Source of the DNA: Turicibacter sanguinis
Lineage (GTDB): Bacteria; Bacillota_I; Bacilli_A; MOL361; Turicibacteraceae
Direction of reading: 5' to 3'
Assembly: GCF_013046825.1 (NCBI RefSeq)
Contig: NZ_CP053187.1
Span: 124,001 to 188,000, forward strand
Length of the DNA: 64,000 nt
This document shows positions 54,859 to 62,889 of the stretch, one piece after another (position 1 is the first letter of the stretch; every line of letters starts with the position of its first letter). Below the pieces are notes generated by a model. It made no database searches and had not been told where the DNA came from. It was given only the letters and a program-made list of their open reading frames with translations. The position numbers and the translations under genes were made by a program.

Positions 54859-57491
54859 TTCGCGTCGTACCATGTTGGTCCGTATGAGTAGTCTGCTTTT
54901 AATGGCACCTGAAGCTTTACAACGTCTTCCATTGTTTTAGTTACAAGTTCGATCATTAAATCTAACTCTTCTTGTGGGACTTCGAAGATTAATTCATCGT
55001 GTACTTGAAGTAATAAACGAGATTTAACTTGTTTTTCTTTCATGGCATTTGCGACGTCAATCATGGCTTTTTTGATAATATCGGCTGCTGTTCCCTGGAT
55101 TGGTGCATTCATTGCAGTACGTTCTCCAAACTGACGAAGTGCATAATTTTTCTGACTTAATTCAGGGATATAACGACGACGATTAAATAAAGTCGTTGCA
55201 TAACCATGGAATTTTGCATCTTTCACGGTATCTTCCATATACTGATTGATTCCTGAATAAGTCTCTAAGTAATGATCAATATATTTTTTCGCTTCTTTTT
55301 GCGTAATATTTAAATTTTCAGATAATCCGAAGGCACTCATTCCATAAATAATTCCGAAATTAATTGCCTTAGCTGAACGTCGTAAGTCTGATGTCATTTC
55401 TTCCTCAGATACTTTGAACACATCCATTGCTGTTTTTTTATGAATATCTTCACCTTCTTTAAAGGCTTCGATTAATGACTCCGTATTTGAAATATGAGCT
55501 AAAATACGAAGTTCGATTTGTGAGTAGTCCGCTCCTAAAATAACCCAACCTTCTTCACTTGGGACAAAGGCCTTACGAATTAAACGCCCTTCTTCTAAGC
55601 GAATCGGAATATTTTGTAGGTTGGGTTCAATCGATGATAAACGTCCTGTTTGAGTTAAAGCTTGATTAAAAATCGTATGAACTTTTCCATCACTGTAGCA
55701 TGCTTTCTTTAAACCCTCGATGTAAGTTGAATAAAGTTTGGTTAACGTACGATACTCCATAATCGATTTAATGATTGGATGAGCATCACTTAATTTCTCT
55801 AATACATCGGCATTTGTTGAATATCCTGTTTTCGTTTTCTTAATAACTGGTAAGGATAATTTCTCAAATAACACCTCTCCTAATTGCTTAGGTGAGTTAA
55901 TGTTAAATGACATTCCAGCATGTTCATAAATCTCATTTTCAAGCGCCGTGATGCGTCCTTTTAAATCTTGCCCCATCTCATCAAGTGTCTTTAAATCCAG
56001 AGCCATTCCGTTAAATTCCATCTCAGCCAACACATCTGCCAGTGGCATTTCCATCTCTTCAAATAACGTTAACTGATCTTGTTCTTTCAACTGTTCAAGC
56101 GCTGTCTCCTTTAACTTCAAAACGGCAGTCGCAATATCAATCGAGTGACGGGCAATTTGACTCTCTTCTGCAATAGCACGCTTAGCCCCTTTACCATAAA
56201 CCTCTTCATCGTACAACACATCATCGTAGTCATAACTCATCGCCACTTTTTTAAACTCATTGCTGACATTCGTCGGATTAATAATATACGTTGCGAGTAA
56301 TAAATCAAATGCCACCCCACGTAAATCAAATCCTTGCCACATCAGGGCAACTCGTGAACGTTTTAAATCAAAGATATCTTTTGCAATCTTTTCATCTGCT
56401 AAGAATGCCATAAAGGCCTCAGACTGCTTCGCTAATTCAAATGGGACATAATAAGACTCTTCATCATTTACAACCGCAATCCCTAAAATATTAGCATGAT
56501 GATAGTTCTCTTCAAAAATCTCAACATGAATCGCACTATGCTTAAAGATTTTAGTGTTTAATTCTTCTAAACTTCCGATGATTGCAACAGGAGCTTTAGG
56601 TGTTTCATCCTTCACCTCTTGCAGTTTCATTTTTTTTAGGAAAGCATTAAACTCCATTTCTTTAAACAATTCAATTAAACCCGCTACATCAGGTCCTTGA
56701 TATAATAAATCATCAAAAGTCACTGAAAGCGGCACATCTGTATGAATGGTCGCCATTCGTTTGCAAAGCAAAGCTTGCTCAACATTCGCCTCTACTTTCT
56801 CTTTCATCTTCCCTTTTAAAGAGGCCGTATTAGCGACTAAATTTTCAACTGTTTGATACTCTTTTAATAATTTAATTGCTGTCTTTTCCCCAACACCTGG
56901 GATTCCTGGTAAATTATCTGATGGATCGCCCATTAAACCTTTTAAGTCAACAATTTGGCTTGGTGATAATTCATATTTTTCAAACACCGCTTCTGGTGTA
57001 AACGACTCAATATCGGTAACCCCTTTTCTTGTAATATGAACCGTCGTTTTCTCATCCGCCATTTGAAGTAAATCTTTATCTCCTGTGATAATATGAATTT
57101 TTTCAAAATCGGCTTTCTCTCCAAGACGAGCCAATGTTCCAATAATATCATCTGCTTCATAAGTTGGTAGCTCTAATCGCTTGACACCTAGTAAATCAAG
57201 ATACTTCTTAATTAAATTAATTTGAGAACGCATCTCATCTGGCATCGGCTTACGACCATCTTTATACGTTTCTAAAAATTCATGACGAAATGTCGTTTTA
57301 CCTGCATCAAACGCCACTAGCATATGCGTATGATGATAATCATCCATCACTTTATTCATCATATTAACGAATCCATAAAGAGCATTCGTAAAAATCCCCT
57401 GACTCGTCTTCATTAAATTCCCGCTATATGCCGTTGCATAATATGCGCGATACATTAAACTATTTCCATCAATTAAAACTAATGTGTTCAT
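54855..57491 (-). CDS. polA: DNA polymerase I
   Basis: An 878-aa repair and Okazaki-fragment polymerase. Residues 1-290 are the 5'-3' exonuclease (LIDGNSLMYRAYYA; VAFDAGKTTFRHEF; GDPSDNLPGIPGVGEKTA). Residues ~300-470 are a 3'-5' exonuclease fold in which I do not see the usual Asp/Glu metal ligands, as in Bacillus Pol I. Residues 480-878 are the polymerase with motif A (DYSQIELRILAHIS), motif B (RRSAKAINFGIIYG) and motif C (QVHDELIFEV). The ATG at 57491 has AAGGG upstream. Confidence 0.97.
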   Translation of the reverse strand: MNTLVLIDGNSLMYRAYYATAYSGNLMKTSQGIFTNALYGFVNMMNKVMDDYHHTHMLVAFDAGKTTFRHEFLETYKDGRKPMPDEMRSQINLIKKYLDLLGVKRLELPTYEADDIIGTLARLGEKADFEKIHIITGDKDLLQMADEKTTVHITRKGVTDIESFTPEAVFEKYELSPSQIVDLKGLMGDPSDNLPGIPGVGEKTAIKLLKEYQTVENLVANTASLKGKMKEKVEANVEQALLCKRMATIHTDVPLSVTFDDLLYQGPDVAGLIELFKEMEFNAFLKKMKLQEVKDETPKAPVAIIGSLEELNTKIFKHSAIHVEIFEENYHHANILGIAVVNDEESYYVPFELAKQSEAFMAFLADEKIAKDIFDLKRSRVALMWQGFDLRGVAFDLLLATYIINPTNVSNEFKKVAMSYDYDDVLYDEEVYGKGAKRAIAEESQIARHSIDIATAVLKLKETALEQLKEQDQLTLFEEMEMPLADVLAEMEFNGMALDLKTLDEMGQDLKGRITALENEIYEHAGMSFNINSPKQLGEVLFEKLSLPVIKKTKTGYSTNADVLEKLSDAHPIIKSIMEYRTLTKLYSTYIEGLKKACYSDGKVHTIFNQALTQTGRLSSIEPNLQNIPIRLEEGRLIRKAFVPSEEGWVILGADYSQIELRILAHISNTESLIEAFKEGEDIHKKTAMDVFKVSEEEMTSDLRRSAKAINFGIIYGMSAFGLSENLNITQKEAKKYIDHYLETYSGINQYMEDTVKDAKFHGYATTLFNRRRYIPELSQKNYALRQFGERTAMNAPIQGTAADIIKKAMIDVANAMKEKQVKSRLLLQVHDELIFEVPQEELDLMIELVTKTMEDVVKLQVPLKADYSYGPTWYDAK

Positions 57492-57613
57492 GCTAATCAA
57501 CCCTTATCTTTGGCATATTTGAACGCCTAATTAACTATACTTTAATATTATTTTAACACAATTTATAAACTGATACATATTTAAAACATACTTTTAAAAG
57601 GATGGTGCTAAAA

Positions 57614-57886
57614 ATGGTCGAAAAAACAACAAAAAACTCACAAAGTCTGTTCCTCTTATTCAATATCACCTTATTATTGACCTTCCCCTTCAAACCTAAT
57701 CACCCCCTCATCTCGCAACTTATCCAGACGTCTAAATTTATGCTCGATTGGATTCCAATTTTAGGATACCTTAGCTTAATTACCTTCACCTTTATCAAAA
57801 AGGACAGTGAATTTCCTGCTACTATTCGAATCCTTTCCTTACTGTTTGCTTTTTACCACCTTATCCACTTACTCTTTTACGTTTAA
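57614..57886 (+). CDS. small membrane protein, unknown
   Basis: A ~90-aa plus-strand protein with three hydrophobic segments (about 14-32, 42-60, 70-88) separated by short polar loops. No family was recognised. The ATG at 57614 has AAAGGA 11 bp upstream; ATG 57602 is also in frame but sits on that site. It is followed by the phosphoesterase-fold gene after 75 bp with its own extended -10 (TGATATAAT, 57914-57922). Confidence 0.6.
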   Translation: MVEKTTKNSQSLFLLFNITLLLTFPFKPNHPLISQLIQTSKFMLDWIPILGYLSLITFTFIKKDSEFPATIRILSLLFAFYHLIHLLFYV

Positions 57887-57961
57887 TGCATTTTCCCAAA
57901 CCGAATTAATCTGTGATATAATAAAATATATTTAGATTTTTTGGTAAAGGATGAGTAAAAC

Positions 57962-58780
57962 GTGAAAAAATTTCCTATCTATGTTTTAACGGTCGCAGGT
58001 CTTATCATACTCTTTTTCTTCTACTCGCTTTGTATCTTAAAATTTTCGATCAAAGTGGATGAAACGATTATAAAAAACCCGAATATTCCAACTACCTTTG
58101 ATGGAATCCGCCTCATTCAATTTGGAGATACACTACTTGAGAATGAAGAAGATTTATCCGTATTTGAAAAAGCAGTGAATGAAATCAACCGTTTAAATCC
58201 AGATATCGTGATTTTCACAGGAGGACTGTTTCAAAAGGGAACTATCTCATCAGCTCTAAGTAATGAAGCTTCAAAGTTACTTTCAAACATCCAGAGCCCT
58301 TTAGCAAAAGTAGCAGTTCTTGGAGACGATGATTTAGAAAATGAACAGGCCATAACCGACCTTCTAACGAATGCCGGCTTTAGAGTTCTAAAAAACGAAT
58401 CCTTACCTTTATACAATGGTTCAAGCGAATCTATCACGTTAATCGGTGTTAATTCATTAACCACAACGCCTCCACTTCAAACCCTTCTAGCACAGAACAG
58501 CGATGCTAATACCTTTAACATTTTATTACTTCATGAACCGACTCTTGCATCAGTTGTTACCGATTATCCGGTTGAATTACAACTATCTGGCCACTGCCGA
58601 GGCATTACGTCAAATGATAAGACACAACCCAACTATTGTAGTCAATTCTATAACGGCACTTACCGTTTTGCCGATCGTCTAACTTTACATGTTAACCAAG
58701 GACTTAACCGCTCTAATGAGGTGGCAGCCCTTTTAAGAAGACCAACCCTTCAATCATTTTTACTCATAAAAGAGCAATAA
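57962..58780 (+). CDS. membrane-anchored metallophosphoesterase-fold protein with lost metal ligands
   Basis: A 272-aa protein: one N-terminal helix (about 6-27), then a calcineurin-like phosphoesterase fold resembling YkoQ/YpbG lipid-phosphate hydrolases. The family motifs are recognisable by position but altered: D-x-H is FGDT, GD-x is FTGGLF, GNH[ED] is LGDDD, and GH-x-H is SGHCRG; only the H of LLLHEP and one of GH remain. It is probably not a working two-metal phosphatase, perhaps a binding or sensor protein. It starts at GTG 57962 after AAAGGATGAG. A T-tailed terminator follows at 58780-58813. Confidence 0.78.
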   Translation: MKKFPIYVLTVAGLIILFFFYSLCILKFSIKVDETIIKNPNIPTTFDGIRLIQFGDTLLENEEDLSVFEKAVNEINRLNPDIVIFTGGLFQKGTISSALSNEASKLLSNIQSPLAKVAVLGDDDLENEQAITDLLTNAGFRVLKNESLPLYNGSSESITLIGVNSLTTTPPLQTLLAQNSDANTFNILLLHEPTLASVVTDYPVELQLSGHCRGITSNDKTQPNYCSQFYNGTYRFADRLTLHVNQGLNRSNEVAALLRRPTLQSFLLIKEQ

Positions 58781-58813
58781 AAAAATCGACTTTTAAACGA
58801 GTCGATTTTTTTA
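58780..58813 (+). terminator. terminator after phosphoesterase-fold gene
   Basis: A 12-bp stem with a short loop and a seven-T run, directly at the stop codon. Confidence 0.85.
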
Positions 58814-58822
58814 TTAGCGAGA

Positions 58823-58850
58823 ACCTAAACTCAACAGTCTGCATACACTA
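58823..58850 (+). promoter_or_regulatory. sigma-K promoter
   Basis: AC (58823-58824), 17 bp, CATACACTA (58842-58850). This matches the Bacillus sigma-K pattern AC-N16/17-CATANNNTA exactly and lies 34 bp before the Tyr/Pro-rich gene, implying late mother-cell expression. Confidence 0.65.
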
Positions 58851-58884
58851 AAATGAGAACTGCATACTGAAGGAGGAGTTAAAG

Positions 58885-59271
58885 TTGAATCAAAATATGA
58901 GATCGTCTTATCATGGCCAAGTTCCATTGACAAATCAAGTCCCCTATCTAGCGACTATGCCAGGTATTGAAAATGATGAACGATGGGGATTTTGGCCATT
59001 CATTGGGGGACTTGCTCTCGGGGGATTAGGTGGATTAGTCCTTGGTGGTGGACGTCCATGTTGTGGAGGATACAATTATCCAGTGTACCAACAACCCATG
59101 TATTACCCTCAACCTGTTTACTATCCTCAACCTGTTTATTACCAACAACCAAGCTATCCAATGGGATATCAACAACAAATGGTTCAAAACAGCTATTATG
59201 GACCTTATTCGGTGACCACAACCCCTAGCCAAGAACCGATGATTGAATCAAATAAATACTATATTTTATAA
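58885..59271 (+). CDS. Tyr/Pro/Gln-rich putative spore coat protein
   Basis: A 128-aa protein of low complexity: a Gly zipper (GGLALGGLGGLVLGGG, about 42-57), a Cys pair (RPCCGG), then PVYQQPMYYPQPVYYPQP-type repeats to about residue 92. Such Tyr-rich Cys-containing proteins are usual in spore coats and become cross-linked. It starts at TTG 58885 with an excellent AGGAGGAG site. The sigma-K promoter upstream is the main argument for a coat role. Codons for the repeats also give open frames on the other strand, which are shadows. Confidence 0.72.
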   Translation: MNQNMRSSYHGQVPLTNQVPYLATMPGIENDERWGFWPFIGGLALGGLGGLVLGGGRPCCGGYNYPVYQQPMYYPQPVYYPQPVYYQQPSYPMGYQQQMVQNSYYGPYSVTTTPSQEPMIESNKYYIL

Positions 59272-59320
59272 AAGAAAGACCTTAAACACTTTAATTAATG
59301 TTTAAGGTCTTTCTTTTATT
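59271..59320. terminator. bidirectional terminator
   Basis: A 19-bp perfect stem (about 59272-59290 / 59300-59318) between convergent genes, with A and T flanks. Confidence 0.9.
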
Positions 59321-60176
59321 TTTCATACAATTTATAGAGTGCCTGCGTTCCTAAATTTTCAAACTCACGATTCGCACATTCTTCATATAAACTTAAGACA
59401 AGATTAAGTCCTGGTAAATCAACTGACATTTCAGATGCTTCTGACGTTGCAATTTTCATATCTTTAATAAAATGTTTAATAAAGAATCCAGGATTAAAAT
59501 CGTCACGAATAATACGAGGGGCCATATTGCTTAATTGCCAACTTGCAGCTGACCCACTTGTAATGGCACTTAAAACTGTCTCTAAATCTAAATTAGCCCC
59601 TTTAGAATAAGCTAAAGCTTCAACCATTCCAATCGCAGCTCCAGCAATCGCAATTTGATTGGCCATTTTTGTATGCTGTCCACTGCCTGCTTCTCCCATA
59701 TAAACAATTACTTTTCCCATCAAATCTAAGATTGGACGAATACTTTGATAAACAGACTCTTCTCCTCCAACCATAATTGTTAACGTTCCATTTTTAGCTC
59801 CAACATCTCCACCGGTAACGGGAGCATCTAAACATTGAATCCCTTTTTGCATTCCCGCTTCATAAATTCGCTTTGCAAGTTCTGGTGTTGAGGTTGTCAT
59901 ATCAACTAAGATTGTTCCTTCTTTTGCCGTATCAATTAACCCACCTTCACCTAAATAAACAGCCTCAACATCTGCAGGAACACCAATAATCGTAAAAATT
60001 AAATCAGCATGATGCGCAACCATTTGAACATCTTCGCACCAAATAGCACCAGCTTCAACAATTTGATCTGCTTTACTTTTTGTACGATTATAAACATACA
60101 TCTTATGGCCAGCGTTTAATAAATGAGTCGCCATGGCTTGCCCCATGACACCAATTCCGATAAATCCAATGTTCAT
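59316..60176 (-). CDS. beta-hydroxyacid dehydrogenase (3-hydroxyisobutyrate / tartronate-semialdehyde reductase family)
   Basis: A 286-aa NAD(P)-dependent dehydrogenase. The Rossmann start is GFIGIGVMGQAMATHLL, and the substrate loop DAPVTGGDVGAKNGTL and catalytic Lys in GSGQHTKMANQ (about residue 170) follow. The Arg in YNRTKSK suggests NADP preference, but this is not certain. The true substrate (tartronate semialdehyde, 3-hydroxyisobutyrate or succinic semialdehyde) cannot be told. The ATG at 60176 follows GAGGG. It is monocistronic. Confidence 0.88.
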   Translation of the reverse strand: MNIGFIGIGVMGQAMATHLLNAGHKMYVYNRTKSKADQIVEAGAIWCEDVQMVAHHADLIFTIIGVPADVEAVYLGEGGLIDTAKEGTILVDMTTSTPELAKRIYEAGMQKGIQCLDAPVTGGDVGAKNGTLTIMVGGEESVYQSIRPILDLMGKVIVYMGEAGSGQHTKMANQIAIAGAAIGMVEALAYSKGANLDLETVLSAITSGSAASWQLSNMAPRIIRDDFNPGFFIKHFIKDMKIATSEASEMSVDLPGLNLVLSLYEECANREFENLGTQALYKLYEK

Positions 60177-60268
60177 TTAAATCCCTCTTTCAATTTCTTA
60201 GTCATCTTAATAAATTGATTATAACACAGGCAACAAAAAAGACTAGGAAAACTTCCTAGCCAATTTAT

Positions 60269-60952
60269 CTATTTTTTGAAAATATAATCTAACGTCCCTT
60301 TATTTGCGATACTTTCATAATAAGCTGTTTTCACCGTATAATAAGCCTCAACTGTTGTCATATAGTCTGTATGTAACGTTTGAACTTCACTGAAGGCCAC
60401 ATTTACACTTTGAAAATATTGAACAGCCTCACTTGTTTTCGTGTTATAGAACATTTCTTCAAAGTTTGATAAGGTGTTAACTAATGAAGAAAGTTGTGCT
60501 TCTAAAGCCGTTAACTTTGTTGTACGTTCTTGTTGAAGGGATGTCATATCATGACCTAATGTCTGTAAATCTGTTGGTAATTTTTTAATCACTTTTTCAA
60601 TTTGTTCAAAATTAGTTTTTTCAATGGCTGATGAAATACATGTTGCCACCGATTCATTATATTGTTTTAACATGTTATATTGTGTGTTAAATGACTCAAA
60701 TAACTCAGTTAAGTCTGCACTTCCATCGTAAGTCTGACCTGCACTAATCAAACTGCTCACCGATGCTTGTAAAGCATTTAAATTATCCTCTAATGTATTT
60801 GTATTTTGTTTTTCACAAGTGACAATTTCTTGATCTAAATGTTGATACATTTGAAATACTTGTACTTCAGGAATCTTATAAGTTAAGGCAAAGAAAATTC
60901 CTACAGCCGAAATAAGGATTACAATTAAAACTGGTAAAAATGGTCGACGCAT
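60269..60952 (-). CDS. coiled-coil membrane protein, unknown
   Basis: A 227-aa protein with one N-terminal membrane helix (about 6-24) and an extracytoplasmic domain that is almost entirely helical, with heptad-like stretches (TLEDNLNALQASVSSLISAG; QQERTTKLTALEAQLSSLVN). No catalytic motif was found. It lies 16 bp after a NodB-type deacetylase gene, so it is probably co-expressed and works in the cell wall. Confidence 0.7.
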   Translation of the reverse strand: MRRPFLPVLIVILISAVGIFFALTYKIPEVQVFQMYQHLDQEIVTCEKQNTNTLEDNLNALQASVSSLISAGQTYDGSADLTELFESFNTQYNMLKQYNESVATCISSAIEKTNFEQIEKVIKKLPTDLQTLGHDMTSLQQERTTKLTALEAQLSSLVNTLSNFEEMFYNTKTSEAVQYFQSVNVAFSEVQTLHTDYMTTVEAYYTVKTAYYESIANKGTLDYIFKK

Positions 60953-60968
60953 TTAGAATTCCCCTTTC

Positions 60969-61832
60969 CTATAAATCGCTACTTCCAAATAAATTTTTAA
61001 CAATATGATTATCAGGATTATAAGGTAAGAACTCATATCCTAAATCTAAATAATACTGAATAACAACAGGTAAAACTTGTACGGTAATATCTTTTTCATG
61101 GAATAAAATAACCGTATTAGATGGATAGTTCCACAACTTCATATTACTTTCAACATTTTTCATAATACTATCAACTGTTGCTCCCGATTCCCAATCATAT
61201 GAATCAACGTCCCAATCCCAACATTTTACGCCAATTTCATTTAAAGCAACAACATGTTCATCCGTAAATGTTCCGCCCGTTCCATAAGGAGCACGACATA
61301 ATTTACTTTCAAACCCACCTGTAATCTCTTTAATTAAGGCTTGTTCTTCCTTCATCTCACCAGCGAAATTAGAAGCGGCATTAGCATCTCCATATAAATA
61401 AGCATAATCATGAGTCATTGAATGCATCCCAATGTAATGACCGTCATTAGCCATTCGTTTTAACATGGCCTCCGAGTCAGAGTAATTATCGATAGCTGTC
61501 CCTAAAACAAAAAATGTCCCCTTAATTCCATAGCTATCTAAAATGTCTAAAATGGCACTTGTATTGCGTGAAGGTCCATCATCAAATGTTAAATAAGCAA
61601 ATTTAACTTCTTTATTATGCCAACTTTTAACCGTTTTGATTTCCTCGAAATCTAAATAGGTCGGCTCTACTGTTGCCATACTTAATCCTTTTACTTGTCC
61701 TGCAACATTAGCAAAGAAACATCCTGTCATCACTAAAATTGCAATTAACGTTACAAAAACATAAAAACGTGGTTTAACACGTCGACGTCGTCCTCGACTA
61801 CCATAATTTGAATAATACTGCTGTTTTGCCAC
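60969..61832 (-). CDS. NodB-type polysaccharide deacetylase
   Basis: A 287-aa membrane-anchored deacetylase. The basic RGRRRRVKPR start and one helix (about 24-43) precede the NodB domain with motif 1 TFDDGPSR (Asp base and metal Asp), the metal H-x3-H in MHSMTH, and motif 3 RAPYGTGG. Motif 4 is seen as WDVDSYDW and the late His as LFHEKD. The likely substrate is peptidoglycan or another wall glycan. GTG 61832 is chosen because GGAGG lies 8 bp upstream; ATG 61847 has no site. Confidence 0.88.
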   Translation of the reverse strand: MAKQQYYSNYGSRGRRRRVKPRFYVFVTLIAILVMTGCFFANVAGQVKGLSMATVEPTYLDFEEIKTVKSWHNKEVKFAYLTFDDGPSRNTSAILDILDSYGIKGTFFVLGTAIDNYSDSEAMLKRMANDGHYIGMHSMTHDYAYLYGDANAASNFAGEMKEEQALIKEITGGFESKLCRAPYGTGGTFTDEHVVALNEIGVKCWDWDVDSYDWESGATVDSIMKNVESNMKLWNYPSNTVILFHEKDITVQVLPVVIQYYLDLGYEFLPYNPDNHIVKNLFGSSDL

Positions 61833-61952
61833 TACTCTTTCCTCCATCTATGCTATTTGTTTTAATTATACAATATTAACTTTAAAAAAGCATTCTAAAA
61901 CCTTGCATAATGTGACAAATTATGCAAGGTAATTTATGGATGACTTCTTTCT

Positions 61953-62753
61953 TTATTTTTCATTTGATAAGGTACAATTAAAATCTTCACCTTCACAATA
62001 AGGCATAAATTCATAACCTAAACTGCGATAATATTCAATCACTTGAGGTAATACTTCTAACGTGAATTTTTTTTCATGAAATAACAAGACAACTTCTTTT
62101 GCATCCTGATTGCGTTTTTGTTCTGCAACAACTTGTCTAAATATTTGATCGGCACTTGATTTTGACCAATCTAAAGAATCAACATTCCAATCGATACATG
62201 TGATTCCTGCTTCTTCTAAAGCAACATAATGTTCTCTTGTTAAATGATTTCTTCCACCATATGGTGGACGGCATAATTGACTTGTAAATCCTTCCGTTAA
62301 ATCATAAACCATTTTTTGATCAGCCAACATTTCCTTAACAAAGTTTTGAGGAGCATTTGGACCATGATATAAACTATCCATATTATGTGTCATGCTATGA
62401 AGCCCAATATAATGTCCACGCTCCACCATTTCTGTTAATATCTCTTTGGCATTCGAAAACAGTTCAATATTTTCACCAATCACAAAGAAAATGGCGGGTA
62501 CATCATATTGATCTAGCACATCTAAAATCTCTAAACTATATCTAGAAGGTCCATCATCAAATGTTAAATAAACGACTTTTTCTGGTTTTTCCTTATTATA
62601 AATAAAATCGTCCACTCTATCTTCAACGGTTGCCGCAAATGTATCAAATGACCCCATAAATAGACTACAAAAAGTTATCATCAGGAACATAAAAAATAAT
62701 CCACTTTTTAAACTGATGGATCCAAAAAATTTAGTTTTTAACACTGATATCAT
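61953..62753 (-). CDS. NodB-type polysaccharide deacetylase (paralogue)
   Basis: A 266-aa paralogue of the next gene: N-terminal helix or signal (about 17-40), then TFDDGPSR, LHSMTH, RPPYGGRN, WNVDSLDW and LLFHEK, so the metal triad and catalytic bases are intact. A cleavable signal (FAA before TVED) is possible, making it secreted. The start ATG 62753 has only a weak GAG-type site. The two deacetylases may act on different wall positions; peptidoglycan GlcNAc or MurNAc deacetylase is the usual function. Confidence 0.86.
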   Translation of the reverse strand: MISVLKTKFFGSISLKSGLFFMFLMITFCSLFMGSFDTFAATVEDRVDDFIYNKEKPEKVVYLTFDDGPSRYSLEILDVLDQYDVPAIFFVIGENIELFSNAKEILTEMVERGHYIGLHSMTHNMDSLYHGPNAPQNFVKEMLADQKMVYDLTEGFTSQLCRPPYGGRNHLTREHYVALEEAGITCIDWNVDSLDWSKSSADQIFRQVVAEQKRNQDAKEVVLLFHEKKFTLEVLPQVIEYYRSLGYEFMPYCEGEDFNCTLSNEK

Positions 62754-62848
62754 TTTTATCTCAACTCTTTTCCTTTCGAAGTTCTTTATTAGGATGTCGT
62801 TTTTTGTCTTAATTATTCTTCAATTTAAATTTCTGCTCTTAGAAAACA

Positions 62849-62882
62849 AAAAAAATGTGAAGAATAAATTCTTCACATTTTA
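62849..62882. terminator. terminator after ptsI
   Basis: A 14-bp stem (about 62850-62863 / 62867-62880) with A and T tracts, just past the ptsI stop. Confidence 0.85.
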
Positions 62883-62889
62883 ATTTGGA

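Noticed and set aside
59000-59232. Overlapping frames on both strands within the Tyr/Pro-rich gene
   Set aside because: Generated by the CCA/CAA/TAT-rich repeats; only the frame with AGGAGGAG and the sigma-K promoter is credible.
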